A stretch of 64,000 bases of DNA from SABI01 sp028532915. GTDB taxonomy: Bacteria; Spirochaetota; Spirochaetia; Sphaerochaetales; Sphaerochaetaceae. Below are positions 51,425 to 59,907 of the stretch, in pieces. Both the position numbers and the translations under genes were made by a program. The notes under the pieces are model-generated. The model had not been told where the DNA came from, ran no database searches, and saw nothing but the letters and a program-made list of their open reading frames with translations. The stretch lies in assembly GCA_963677225.1 (NCBI GenBank), contig OY781923.1, positions 248,001-312,000 on the forward strand. The letters are read 5' to 3'. Each line of letters opens with the position of its first letter. Position 1 is the stretch's first letter.

Positions 51425-53275
51425 TCATGCTCCTGTCCGTTCGAACTGCGCCTGATACAGCTGATGATACATCCCCTTTTGCTTCAGTAATGATTGATGA
51501 TCTCCCATCTCGACGATATCACCATCTTTCATGACCAGAATTATATCGGCATTCTGAATGGTTGAAAGGCGGTGGGCGATGATGAAACTCGTTCTGCCCT
51601 TCATGACCGTATCCATAGCTCTTTGAATGAGTTCTTCTGTGCGGGTGTCGACCGAACTGGTCGCTTCATCGAGGATCAGGATCTCCGGGTCGCTGATCAT
51701 CGCTCTGGCGATCGTTATCAGCTGCCGCTGTCCCTGACTGATGTTTGAAGAATCTTCGTTGATCTCCATATCATATCCTCCCGGCAGGGTATGGATGAAA
51801 TGATCGATATGAGCATTTTCTGCGGCCCTTTCCACCATTTCATCGCTCGCCTGAAGATTTCCGTACCGGATATTCTCTCTGATCGACCCTGCGAACAGCC
51901 ATGCGTCCTGCAGGACCATTCCGAAGTGGGACCGCAGGTCATTGCGGCCAAGTTCGGCTATATTATGAGAATCTATTCTGATCTCTCCCGAGTCCACATC
52001 ATAAAACCGCATCAGAAGTTTCACCATCGTAGTCTTTCCCGATCCGGTGGGACCGACGATTGCAACCTTCTGCCCCGGTCTGATATGTGCTGTGAAATCG
52101 TGAATGACCTGATTTTTCTTGTCATAACCGAACGATACATGAGAAAAATCGACACTACCTTCGAGACGGTTGATCGTACACACGCTGGAGATATCTTCTT
52201 CCTGCTGTTCATCGAGAAATTCAAAGATTCTCTCTGCGGCTGCTATCGTCGACTGGAACAGGTTGGAGATCTGAGCAATCTGACTGATCGGCTGGGTGAA
52301 GCTTTTCATATACTGGATGAATGCCTGAATGTCACCGACAGTGATCGTCTGTCTGATTGCCAGCATTCCTCCGATAAGTGCGATCGCGACATATGCGATA
52401 TCCCCTATCGCATGCATGATCGGCATCATCAATCCGCTGAGGAACTGACTCTTCCAGGCACTGTCATACAGCTGTTCGTTCGTCTTTATAAAAGATTCCA
52501 GCTGTTCTTCTTCGCCGTTGAAGGCCTTCACCGTCAGCTGCCCGCTGTAGACTTCTTCGATCTGGCCGTTAAGGGCTCCCAGCGATTTCTGCTGTGCAGC
52601 GAAATATGTCTGCGATTTCTTCACGATCCTTGAGATGATGATCATGGAGAGCGGAAGTACGACCAGAGTTATGAGAGTCATCACAACGGATATACTGAGC
52701 ATCATAACGAGAACTCCCGCCATCGTCGTCACTGAAGTGAGAATCTGGATACTGCTCTGATTCAGGCTCTGGCTGAGAAGATCGACATCGTTGGTGACCC
52801 TAGAGAGAATATCTCCGTGAGTAGTGGCGTCGAAACGGCTGAAAGGCATCCCGTGAATCACATCGAGAAGATCTTTTCTCATTTTTCTGGAGATCTTCTG
52901 AGTGATCGTACTCATGACGAATCCGCTGATGAAAGTGAATGCCGAACTTATGAAGTAAAGTACTACGAGTATGAGGAGTATCGATTTGATTGAACCAAAA
53001 TCTATTCCGTCTCCACCTTTCAGAGAGGAGGTGATCCCTTCGAAGATCTCTGTGGTTGCCCTGCCGAGAATTTTCGGACCTATGATCGTGAATACTGCTG
53101 CCGAGAGAGAGCAGAGGATGACCAGCATAATAAGGCCTTTGTACGGAGAAAACCATGTAAGGAGCCTTTTGGTACTCTTTTTGATATTTTTCGGTTTTTG
53201 GACCGTTTTTCCTATATTTCCGTGACCGCCGCGTCCGATGAACTTCGGGTCTCTCTGTTCTTCTTTATTATTCAT
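51425..53275 (-). CDS. ABC exporter half-transporter 2 (multidrug type)
   Basis: A 616-residue exporter: a basic, Gly-rich N-terminus, six membrane segments, then the ATPase with Walker A VGPTGSGKTTM, signature NISQGQRQLITIAR, Walker B ILILDEATSSVD and H-loop IIAHRLS. Unlike its partner, the signature is NISQGQ and the Walker B Glu is kept, so it probably forms the active site in a heterodimer. Such pairs export drugs or lipids. Its start overlaps partner 1 by 8 bp. The operon starts with marR, which points to drug-induced expression. Confidence 0.93.
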   Translation of the reverse strand: MNNKEEQRDPKFIGRGGHGNIGKTVQKPKNIKKSTKRLLTWFSPYKGLIMLVILCSLSAAVFTIIGPKILGRATTEIFEGITSSLKGGDGIDFGSIKSILLILVVLYFISSAFTFISGFVMSTITQKISRKMRKDLLDVIHGMPFSRFDATTHGDILSRVTNDVDLLSQSLNQSSIQILTSVTTMAGVLVMMLSISVVMTLITLVVLPLSMIIISRIVKKSQTYFAAQQKSLGALNGQIEEVYSGQLTVKAFNGEEEQLESFIKTNEQLYDSAWKSQFLSGLMMPIMHAIGDIAYVAIALIGGMLAIRQTITVGDIQAFIQYMKSFTQPISQIAQISNLFQSTIAAAERIFEFLDEQQEEDISSVCTINRLEGSVDFSHVSFGYDKKNQVIHDFTAHIRPGQKVAIVGPTGSGKTTMVKLLMRFYDVDSGEIRIDSHNIAELGRNDLRSHFGMVLQDAWLFAGSIRENIRYGNLQASDEMVERAAENAHIDHFIHTLPGGYDMEINEDSSNISQGQRQLITIARAMISDPEILILDEATSSVDTRTEELIQRAMDTVMKGRTSFIIAHRLSTIQNADIILVMKDGDIVEMGDHQSLLKQKGMYHQLYQAQFERTGA

Positions 53276-55292
53276 ACGCCTTCAGCTCCTGTGGTGACAA
53301 CTGACTCTTAGCGATCTGTTGATATACCCCGCATGATTTCATCAGTTCTTTATGGGTTCCCTGACCTACCATCTTTCCTTCATCGAGGACGATGATGTTA
53401 TCACTGTGCATGATCGATGATATTCTCTGTCCGACTATGATGATCGTCGAATCAGCGAACTTTTTCTTCAATTCGCTTCTCACTGTGCTTTCGGTCTTGA
53501 AATCGAGGGCCGAAAAGCTGTCGTCGAACAGGAGTATAGGACGCCGGTCGGCGATCGCCCGTGCGATCGAAAGCCGTTGCCGCTGGCCGCCTGAGACATT
53601 GACTCCGCCTTGAGCGACCTGGGACTGATACCCTCCATCCTTCTCTTCTATGAACTGTTCGGCCTGGGCGGTCTGTGCAGCCTCTCTGGCCATCTCAGCT
53701 GTTATATTCCGTTCACCGAAGGTGATATTGCTTTCGATCGTTCCTTTGAACAGATTGCCGTTCTGGGAGACATATCCGATGTTCGAACGCAGATCATGAA
53801 GTGTGAGTGACCGGATATCGACACCATCTATCTCTATGGAACCTTCCGATGCATCTATGAAACGGGGAATCATCTGAAGGATCGTTGATTTGCCCGATCC
53901 GGTGGATCCGATGATAGCCGTTGTAGTTCCCCCTTTCGATTCGAAACTTATATCGCTTATCGCCGGAGCATCGGCTTTCGGGTAGGTGAAGGACACATGA
54001 TTGAATCTCACCGTCCTGCTGTTTGACGGCGGCAATGTTTTTTTCATTCTTCCGTCGACGATGCCGGCATCGGTTCTGAGGACCTCATCGATCCGTCTTG
54101 CCGAGACTGCGGACCGGGGAATGACGATAGAGAGCATCGTTATCATCAGAAAGGACATAATGATGATCATCGAATACTGGATGAAAGCCATCATGTCACC
54201 GACCTGCATCTCTCCGTTGGAGATGTGAATCCCTCCCTGCCAGACGATCAGGATACTGGTAAGATTCATGATCAGCATCATGATAGGCATCATCGCCGAC
54301 ATCGAACGATTGACGAACAGCGAGGTTCTCGTAAGTTCGTCATTCGCTTTTTTGAAGCGCTGTTTCTCGAATGACTGATTTCCGAAGGAGCGGATGACAG
54401 ACAGACCTTTCAATGTTTCACGTACGATGTTGTTTACTTTGTCGACAAGTTTCTGCAGCAGAGTGAATTTCGGCATGACCAGACGGAACATCGTGATGAC
54501 CACCGCAAGTATGGTGGCGGAGGCAAGTGCTATGATCCATGCCATCGAATTGTTCGTGGTCACCACCCTGATCACTCCTCCGATTGCCATCAGCGGAGCA
54601 AAGAACAGTATTCTGAGGATCATGACAAGAGACTGCTGTATCTGCTGGACATCATTGGTGCTTCTGGTTATCAACGAGGCCGTGCTGAAATGATCGAGTT
54701 CATTCTGATGAAATGTCAGGACCTTTGAAAAGACCCTGTTGCGAAGATCTTTTCCTGTGGAGGCGGCGACTCTAGCTGCGAAAAACGCAACCAGTATCGA
54801 AGAGAGGGCACTCAGCAATGATATTCCCACCATCTGTATTCCCTGATTCAGAATATATTGCTGCTGGAACGCAACAAGGTCGACGCCCGTTTCGGTGTAT
54901 TCTTCCTTGATCCCTTCGATCGCGGACTGAGATTTCAGGTTATCATCCGGCAGATCCGGGACTGAAAAGTAGGAGAGAAACAGCGGTTCAAGTTCGCTCA
55001 GGTTCTCTTCGGTTGTATAATATTTCTCACCGTCGAAGGAATAGGAACCGCTGAAGATGGTCTGCTGTTCTTCTGTTGCCAGAGAGTACAGATCATCGTA
55101 TCCCGAAGCGGTAATATAAAGAGGTGTTACATTGTTTATTCCTCCCTGCTGTATGCCGATATTCACGATTGTCGAGGTATAGTAGGGAAGGGAAAGATCG
55201 CATACCACCTTGATTGCAAGCAGGAGGATGATAAGAAGGACATTGCTCCATGATTTTCTTATATATGAGAGAATCAGTGACATCTTGGACAC
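53268..55292 (-). CDS. ABC exporter half-transporter 1 with large external loop
   Basis: A 674-residue half-exporter. Between its first and second membrane segments lies an extracytoplasmic loop of about 120 residues (from NIGIQQGGINNVTPLY to the segment near 155), rich in Tyr, Ser and acidic residues, found in one class of clostridial and spirochaete heterodimeric exporters. The ATPase has GSTGSGKSTILQM, signature NVSGGQRQRLSIAR and Walker B ILLFDDSFSALD, where Asp replaces the catalytic Glu; this is the degenerate site of the pair. It overlaps marR by 19 bp and partner 2 by 8 bp. Confidence 0.93.
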   Translation of the reverse strand: MSKMSLILSYIRKSWSNVLLIILLLAIKVVCDLSLPYYTSTIVNIGIQQGGINNVTPLYITASGYDDLYSLATEEQQTIFSGSYSFDGEKYYTTEENLSELEPLFLSYFSVPDLPDDNLKSQSAIEGIKEEYTETGVDLVAFQQQYILNQGIQMVGISLLSALSSILVAFFAARVAASTGKDLRNRVFSKVLTFHQNELDHFSTASLITRSTNDVQQIQQSLVMILRILFFAPLMAIGGVIRVVTTNNSMAWIIALASATILAVVITMFRLVMPKFTLLQKLVDKVNNIVRETLKGLSVIRSFGNQSFEKQRFKKANDELTRTSLFVNRSMSAMMPIMMLIMNLTSILIVWQGGIHISNGEMQVGDMMAFIQYSMIIIMSFLMITMLSIVIPRSAVSARRIDEVLRTDAGIVDGRMKKTLPPSNSRTVRFNHVSFTYPKADAPAISDISFESKGGTTTAIIGSTGSGKSTILQMIPRFIDASEGSIEIDGVDIRSLTLHDLRSNIGYVSQNGNLFKGTIESNITFGERNITAEMAREAAQTAQAEQFIEEKDGGYQSQVAQGGVNVSGGQRQRLSIARAIADRRPILLFDDSFSALDFKTESTVRSELKKKFADSTIIIVGQRISSIMHSDNIIVLDEGKMVGQGTHKELMKSCGVYQQIAKSQLSPQELKAYE

Positions 55293-55732
55293 TCTCCTTT
55301 TCTTTCTTCGAGCAGATTCTGTTTCATTTTCTCTGCAATATTCTCGAATGTCCGAAGCTCCTGTTCGCTGATATTCTTCTCCATTATCTTCTGGATCTGT
55401 TTGAATTTCATCTCTGCTGTCTGAAGGATCTTCTTTCCTTCCCCGGTAAGCTGAACATTTATCTTTCTTTTGTCCTGTTCATCCGTAACACGGGTGATGT
55501 AGGAGGATTCTTCCAGTTTCACCAGAATCTGGTTCACGGATGATGGTTTGATGAACAGGTGCTGTGATATCTGTTTCTGGCTGGTTTTGCCACGGTGATG
55601 CGAGAGAAACTGAAGAACATGAAACTGCCCGGGGTAGAGATTTATGGCGTGCAGAAACTGATGCATGAGCTGAAACTGCAGCCGGCTCAACTGAACGATC
55701 GTCGGCAGGTCGACCTCATTATGATGATCCAT
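55274..55732 (-). CDS. MarR-family regulator
   Basis: A 152-residue winged-helix regulator: dimer helices at both ends, the helix-turn-helix KTSQKQISQHLFIKPSSVNQILVKLEESSYI and the wing VTDEQDKRKINVQLTGEGK (Asp-x-x-Asp-x-Arg). A Cys pair CPRCH closes the chain, which might give redox or metal control. ATG 55732 lies 11 nt after GGAG; a TTG-like start at 55741 lacks it. The 18-bp palindrome just upstream is its probable operator, so marR and both exporter genes should be repressed together and released by a ligand. Confidence 0.92.
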   Translation of the reverse strand: MDHHNEVDLPTIVQLSRLQFQLMHQFLHAINLYPGQFHVLQFLSHHRGKTSQKQISQHLFIKPSSVNQILVKLEESSYITRVTDEQDKRKINVQLTGEGKKILQTAEMKFKQIQKIMEKNISEQELRTFENIAEKMKQNLLEERKGECPRCH

Positions 55733-55750
55733 GGAATACAACTCCTTATA

Positions 55751-55768
55751 TAGTTAGGTACCTAACTA
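55751..55768. promoter_or_regulatory. Palindromic MarR operator
   Basis: TAGTTAGGTACCTAACTA is a perfect 18-bp palindrome, 18 bp upstream of the marR ATG and overlapping the place of the promoter. Its form, two TAGTTAGG arms, is that of known MarR sites. Confidence 0.85.
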
Positions 55769-55840
55769 AAAAGAAACTATATCACTACTTCGACCGAGTA
55801 TCAATAGGAGGACCCTGCAGAATGTTCTTTGAGCTCTTTC

Positions 55841-55876
55841 AAAAAGAAAAGGTGCTCAGATATTCTTGAGCACCCT
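55841..55876 (-). terminator. Intrinsic terminator of the psp operon
   Basis: On the minus strand GGTGCTC pairs with GAGCACC around a 10-nt loop, followed by TTTTCTTTTT. It lies 20 bp after the pspC stop and also insulates the marR operator region. Confidence 0.85.
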
Positions 55877-55895
55877 TTCCATTTTCTTGTCTTCA

Positions 55896-56267
55896 CTATT
55901 TGTCATCGTCTTCTCTGAATCGTTCATCCCAGTCTCTCTCTTTGTCGAATACGGTTTCCTCCATATCCTCGACTTTTCGTTTGAGGCGTTCGAACGTCTC
56001 GCGAAGATTCTCTTTCGCAGTGTACCGGGTATTCTCTCCGGTAGATTCTCTGTAGGTATAAGAGGATCTGCTTCTGACCGGTTCGAGCGGCAGAAGCAGC
56101 CCGATGACGGCGTAGATCAGAATTCCGGGGAAGACTCCCGTGACCAGAATGGAGATTCCGACGATCACCCGGAGGGTATCGGCAGGGAGATCTTTCCAGT
56201 CGGCAAGTCCCTGACAAACTCCGAAAATCTTACCATGTCTAGAACGATATAATCTGTTTGTAGCCAT
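55896..56267 (-). CDS. pspC: PspC-domain protein
   Basis: A 123-residue membrane protein. The PspC domain occupies residues 1-62: NRLYRSRHGKIFGVCQGLADW then a membrane segment VIVGISILVTGVFPGILIYAVIGLLLP. The last 60 residues are charged and helical (LRETFERLKRKVEDMEETV), probably a coiled coil that meets PspA or PspB. PspC anchors the phage-shock response at the inner membrane in enterics. It starts 3 bp after the PspB-like gene and ends the operon. Confidence 0.9.
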   Translation of the reverse strand: MATNRLYRSRHGKIFGVCQGLADWKDLPADTLRVIVGISILVTGVFPGILIYAVIGLLLPLEPVRSRSSYTYRESTGENTRYTAKENLRETFERLKRKVEDMEETVFDKERDWDERFREDDDK

Positions 56268-56270
56268 AAT

Positions 56271-56468
56271 TTACCTTTCCTTATCCTGTTTGTTTCGAAA
56301 AATAATTTCCAAATTTTCGATTCTTTCAGCTAATTCTCTCATATCCTTTTCAAGCTCTTCGTCGCGGTTATCTTTTCTGACAGTCCGGCTGCGTTTCGTG
56401 TTGATCACCCATGCGGCGAAGATAAAAGGTGTTACAATAGCAATGATACTGATTAACGTGTCTCCCAT
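56271..56468 (-). CDS. PspB-like membrane protein
   Basis: A 65-residue protein with one N-terminal membrane segment (TLISIIAIVTPFIFAAWVI), a basic patch (NTKRSRTVRKDNRD) and a C-terminal helix LEKDMRELAERIENLEIIF that looks like a leucine-zipper coiled coil. Size and plan are those of PspB, and its place between pspA and pspC agrees; the sequence itself is too short to be sure. ATG 56468 follows the pspA stop by one base. AAGGAAAG within the end of pspA is the likely binding site. Confidence 0.75.
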   Translation of the reverse strand: MGDTLISIIAIVTPFIFAAWVINTKRSRTVRKDNRDEELEKDMRELAERIENLEIIFRNKQDKER

Positions 56469-56469
56469 G

Positions 56470-57105
56470 TCAGCTCTTTCCTTTCCCTTTCTTTGATCTG
56501 AGGGCTTCGAGTTCGGCATCGATTTCGTCCATCTGTTCAAGGTCGGCGAACTCTTTGTCCAGACTGCTATTGTGCGCGTTCGGGCTCATTTTATCAAGAT
56601 GTTCTTCCATCTGGGAGAAACGGAAATCGTAATCGTCTTCTTTGAACTTGCTGTTTTTCGATGGTCCGGCACTTCCTGCCTTCGCTCCGTATTGCTGAAA
56701 TTTCGCTCTGACTGAAGAGAGTTTCTCTTCAACCTTGCTGATGTTATCCTTGCAGGCGTCGATCATCTCCTGCTTTTCAGCATGTTCTGCCTTCAGCTGT
56801 TCGAGCTGAGCCATAGTCTGTTTCTTCATCAGCAGAGCTTCTCTGGCGAGATCCTCTCTGTTTTTATCCAGCGCGAGACGTGCTCTGTCTTCCCATCTGG
56901 TGACCGCCGGTTCGACTTCACCGATATTCCGTTCGATTCTTTTTTGAGCAGCGATGGTCACGGCACAGGAACTTTTCAGTTCGATCAGTGTATCCTCCAT
57001 CTCCTGCATCATAAGTTTTATCATTTTTTCAGGGTCTTCAGCTTTATCAAGCAGTGAATTGATGTTGGCATTCACAATGTCCAGAAATCTTGAAAATACT
57101 CCCAT
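56470..57105 (-). CDS. pspA: Phage shock protein A homologue 1
   Basis: A 211-residue PspA/IM30 protein, nearly all coiled coil. The N-terminal amphipathic helix MGVFSRFLDIVNANINSLLD binds membrane, and DKAEDPEKMIKLMMQEMEDTL is the family signature. It polymerises on damaged membrane and, in enterics, also holds PspF inactive. A Gly/Ser/Lys linker near residue 145 is followed by a short acidic tail. ATG 57105 has AAAGGAGA before it; the frame is open to 57129 without support. It is the first gene after a sigma-54 promoter, with a leader of about 40 nt. Confidence 0.92.
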   Translation of the reverse strand: MGVFSRFLDIVNANINSLLDKAEDPEKMIKLMMQEMEDTLIELKSSCAVTIAAQKRIERNIGEVEPAVTRWEDRARLALDKNREDLAREALLMKKQTMAQLEQLKAEHAEKQEMIDACKDNISKVEEKLSSVRAKFQQYGAKAGSAGPSKNSKFKEDDYDFRFSQMEEHLDKMSPNAHNSSLDKEFADLEQMDEIDAELEALRSKKGKGKS

Positions 57106-57155
57106 ATCATTCTCCTTTGCCTTTGGCACTATGTTTCTATTTTGTATTAGTTATA

Positions 57156-57175
57156 TTGCAAGAAGTGTGCCAACT
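57156..57175 (-). promoter_or_regulatory. Sigma-54 promoter of pspA-pspB-pspC
   Basis: Minus strand: TTGGCAC (57173-57167), ACTTC, TTGC (57161-57158), the full -24/-12 consensus. It lies between pspA and the divergent pspF, the arrangement known in enterics; PspF-binding sites are expected in the 115 bp between. Confidence 0.92.
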
Positions 57176-57290
57176 TTCATTTCTTGAAAAAACACCAAAA
57201 AAAGGGAAATTCGGCCCTGAATGTATGTGCATTGTGTTAAACGGAAAATAATTTATGGTGAAAATTACCGTCAGGTGGTAGTATACACCT

Positions 57291-58268
57291 ATGAGTGATA
57301 GAGCCCATCAAGTAAATCAGGCTCCTTTGGGAGAATCGGAATCCTTTCTTGCCTTCCAGGAACGCCTGAGCGAAGTAGCCAAGGTGAACCGGAGTGTTCT
57401 CATTGTGGGAGAACGGGGTAGCGGCAAAGAGATCGCAGCGACCCGGCTGCACTATCTGAGCCAGAGGTGGCAGTCTTCCCTTGTGACTGTCAATTGTGCG
57501 GCGCTTCCCCCTTCTCTGATAGAAACCGAACTGTTCGGACATGAGCCGGGGGCCTTTACGGGTGCCTCAAAAGGGAGAAAGGGTCGGTTCGAAGAAGCCG
57601 ACAAGGGGACACTCTTTCTCGATGAAATAGGACTGATCCCGATAGAGGTTCAGGAGAAGATCCTCAGGGTTGTGGAATACGGTACTTTCGAACGGGTCGG
57701 CTCATCAGTCTCCCATGAGGTCGATGTCAGGATAGTTGGAGCCACGAACGCGGATCTTCCAGCATTGTGCGCCGAAGGGAAGTTCAAGGAGGATCTTCTC
57801 GACAGACTCTCTTTCGAAGTTCTGTTTCTGCCCCCTTTGAGGGAACGTGAAGACGATATACTCCTTCTTGCTGCCTACTTCGCCTCCAAGATGGCTCTGG
57901 AATGTTCCTACGAAGAACTTCCCTCTTTCAGCGAGAAAGTTGAAAGAGAGCTTCTTTCATACCATTGGCCCGGAAACGTACGGGAATTGAAAAACGTGGT
58001 GGAAAGGGCCGTCTACAGAGCCGGAACGTCTGTGATCGATGAGATTGTGATCAACCCTTTTATCAATCCTTATGCAAAACCTGATGCAAAAAGGACCGAA
58101 GAGGTAGAGCTCTCAAATTATGAGAATGCAAAGAAGGAACTCGATATCCGTTATATCAGGCAGGCTCTGAAGAGTGCAAAAGGAAACCAGAAGGGGGCAG
58201 CAGAGCTCCTCTCTCTTACCTACGATCAGTTCAGAGGTCTCTACAGAAAGTATAAGGACGAGCTTTAA
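57291..58268 (+). CDS. pspF: PspF-like sigma-54 activator
   Basis: A 325-residue enhancer-binding protein without receiver or sensor domain, the same size as E. coli PspF. AAA+ domain: Walker A GERGSGKE (about 39-46), the sigma-54-contacting GAFTGA loop (about 86-91), Walker B GTLFLDEIG, sensor RIVGATNADL and the R-finger region DLLDRLSFEVLFLPPLRER. The C-terminal helix-turn-helix is KGNQKGAAELLSLTYDQFRGLYRKYK (Fis type). It activates the divergent psp operon and probably the other two sigma-54 promoters. Control is most likely by PspA binding. TAGTAT ends 6 nt before the ATG and no Shine-Dalgarno is seen. Confidence 0.95.
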   Translation: MSDRAHQVNQAPLGESESFLAFQERLSEVAKVNRSVLIVGERGSGKEIAATRLHYLSQRWQSSLVTVNCAALPPSLIETELFGHEPGAFTGASKGRKGRFEEADKGTLFLDEIGLIPIEVQEKILRVVEYGTFERVGSSVSHEVDVRIVGATNADLPALCAEGKFKEDLLDRLSFEVLFLPPLREREDDILLLAAYFASKMALECSYEELPSFSEKVERELLSYHWPGNVRELKNVVERAVYRAGTSVIDEIVINPFINPYAKPDAKRTEEVELSNYENAKKELDIRYIRQALKSAKGNQKGAAELLSLTYDQFRGLYRKYKDEL

Positions 58269-58275
58269 AAGGAGA

Positions 58276-58297
58276 GGGCCCCGAAATATCGGGGCCC
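58276..58297. terminator. Bidirectional hairpin between pspF and the second pspA
   Basis: GGGCCCCGA-AATA-TCGGGGCCC, a perfect 9-bp stem between the convergent gene ends; TCCTTTT follows on the minus strand, so it mainly ends the second pspA message. Confidence 0.8.
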
Positions 58298-58317
58298 TGC
58301 AAACGTATAACTGAATA

Positions 58318-58983
58318 TTACTTGGAGGTTTTCTCTTTTTTCAGAAGTGAAAGCTCTTTTTCGATGCTCTCTTCCTTTTCCATTTTGGCGAACGCAGCTT
58401 CCTTTTCCTCTTCCTTCGTTCTGTATCCCGCCATCTGGGCATCTGCTTCCATCCGTTCGATCTTCTGTTCGAATTCTGTGAATCTTCTGCATGTCGAGAC
58501 GGTATCGAGTCCCTTGAGAGTCTCCAGGACCTTCTTTTTCTCTTTGGCATGGTAAGCGCGCTGGATCAGGATCCTCTGCTTTTCGACTACTTCATCCCTT
58601 TTCTCTTCCAGTGTGGTCACATGGGACTGCATTGAAGCAATGATCTGTTCCATCTGCTTCGTCTCTTCATCAAGATGTGCAAGTTTTCTCTCGACCCGCT
58701 GTTTTTCTCCGATTGCCTGTCTGGCCAGATCGTCTTTTCCCTTCTCGACTGCCAGTTGAGCCCGTGTCTGCCATCTTTCAAGCTCTTTTTCGACTTCTTT
58801 TCGCTCGGAGTCGATTGTCGTCAACAAGGCCATCTTCGCGGTAGTGGCACTCTTTGCTTCGACGATGGTATCATCCATTTCTCTGAGCATGTATTTTACC
58901 ATCTTCTCCGGATCTTCGATCTTGTCGAGCCTGTCATTGATTTGTGATCCCATGATTTTCTTGAAACGTTTTATCATCTTCAT
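58318..58983 (-). CDS. Phage shock protein A homologue 2
   Basis: A 221-residue second PspA/IM30 protein: N-terminal helix MKMIKRFKKIMGSQINDRLD, then the same signature DKIEDPEKMVKYMLREMDDTI as homologue 1, then long coiled coils (ERKEVEKELERWQTRAQLAVEKGKDDLARQAI). The first helix is more basic than in homologue 1, and the C-terminal third differs, with several short Lys/Glu stretches. Two PspA types with one PspF suggests division of labour, one for membrane repair and one for control. AGGAG precedes ATG 58983. It has its own sigma-54 promoter and is a single-gene unit. Confidence 0.92.
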   Translation of the reverse strand: MKMIKRFKKIMGSQINDRLDKIEDPEKMVKYMLREMDDTIVEAKSATTAKMALLTTIDSERKEVEKELERWQTRAQLAVEKGKDDLARQAIGEKQRVERKLAHLDEETKQMEQIIASMQSHVTTLEEKRDEVVEKQRILIQRAYHAKEKKKVLETLKGLDTVSTCRRFTEFEQKIERMEADAQMAGYRTKEEEKEAAFAKMEKEESIEKELSLLKKEKTSK

Positions 58984-59026
58984 AAATAACTCCTGTTCTT
59001 GTTCAGATATTTCGTCTACCTACATA

Positions 59027-59045
59027 GCAAAGAGTGTGCCAACTT
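59027..59045 (-). promoter_or_regulatory. Sigma-54 promoter of the second pspA
   Basis: Minus strand: TTGGCAC (59042-59036), ACTCT, TTGC (59030-59027). The core AGTTGGCACACT is identical to the sites at 57 kb and 37 kb. Confidence 0.92.
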
Positions 59046-59202
59046 TAAAAAATAAATTATAACTCAATATATGTAAATAAGATACGAATCTTTTAATTAA
59101 TTTCAAGCTGAATCTTTTCCCTACTCATACCAATAAAATGGCGAAAAATACCATAAAGATCGAGTGATTGCCCAATTCGGGTACGTCAAGTACAATGAAG
59201 CA

Positions 59203-59907
59203 ATGGGAACCTTATATATAGTAGCTACTCCGATCGGTAATCTGGAAGATATCACTCAGCGGGCTGTCAGAATCCTCAACGAGGCGGACATCATCGCATG
59301 CGAAGATACCCGCGTCACGATGCGGTTGCTGCAGCATTACGGAATTCACAAGAGGACGATCGCGACTCATGCCCACAACGAGATCCAATCGGCCAGAGGA
59401 ATCGTGAAACTGCTCGATGAAGGAAATGATATCGCTTTTGTCTCGGATGCCGGAACTCCCGCATTGAGTGACCCGGGAGCACATCTTGTCGAGCTTGTCC
59501 GCAAAGAGGGACACGATGTTATTCCTGTACCCGGAGTGAGTGCTGCGGTGACGGCCGTGTCGGTGGCCGGCCTGATGGGAAAAAGCTTCACATTCGAGGG
59601 TTTTTTGAGTGTGAAAGGGGGCAAAAGGAAAAAGCGGCTGCAGATTCTGCTTGACCGTGATGAGGCTTTTGTTCTCTACGAATCTCCCTACAGACTGATC
59701 AAGCTCCTCGAGGCGATATGTGAACTGGCCGAAGACAGGGTGGTGATGGTCGCAAGAGAGATGACCAAAAGCTATGAGGAGTATGTGAAAGGAACAGCAG
59801 CTGAAGTTCTCGAAACCTACAAAGAACGACCCTCGGTAAAAGGGGAGTGTGTCGTGTGTGTCTATCCCAGAAAAAGCAGCCGGGAACAGATCGATGATAA
59901 CCATTAG
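59203..59907 (+). CDS. rsmI: 16S rRNA (cytidine-1402) 2'-O-methyltransferase RsmI
   Basis: A 234-residue RsmI, tetrapyrrole-methylase fold. It starts GTLYIVATPIGNLEDITQRA, then DIIACEDTRVTMRLLQHYGI, IAFVSDAGTPALSDPGAHLV, VIPVPGVSAAVTAVSVAG, FEGFLSVKGGKRKKRL and LYESPYRLIKLLEAI, the complete family set. It methylates C1402 of 16S rRNA in the decoding centre. ATG 59203 begins 6 nt after TACAAT, with TTGCCC 17 bp upstream of that, so the transcript is leaderless; the frame back to 59164 contains the promoter. It overlaps the methyltransferase gene downstream by 14 bp. Confidence 0.96.
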   Translation: MGTLYIVATPIGNLEDITQRAVRILNEADIIACEDTRVTMRLLQHYGIHKRTIATHAHNEIQSARGIVKLLDEGNDIAFVSDAGTPALSDPGAHLVELVRKEGHDVIPVPGVSAAVTAVSVAGLMGKSFTFEGFLSVKGGKRKKRLQILLDRDEAFVLYESPYRLIKLLEAICELAEDRVVMVAREMTKSYEEYVKGTAAEVLETYKERPSVKGECVVCVYPRKSSREQIDDNH

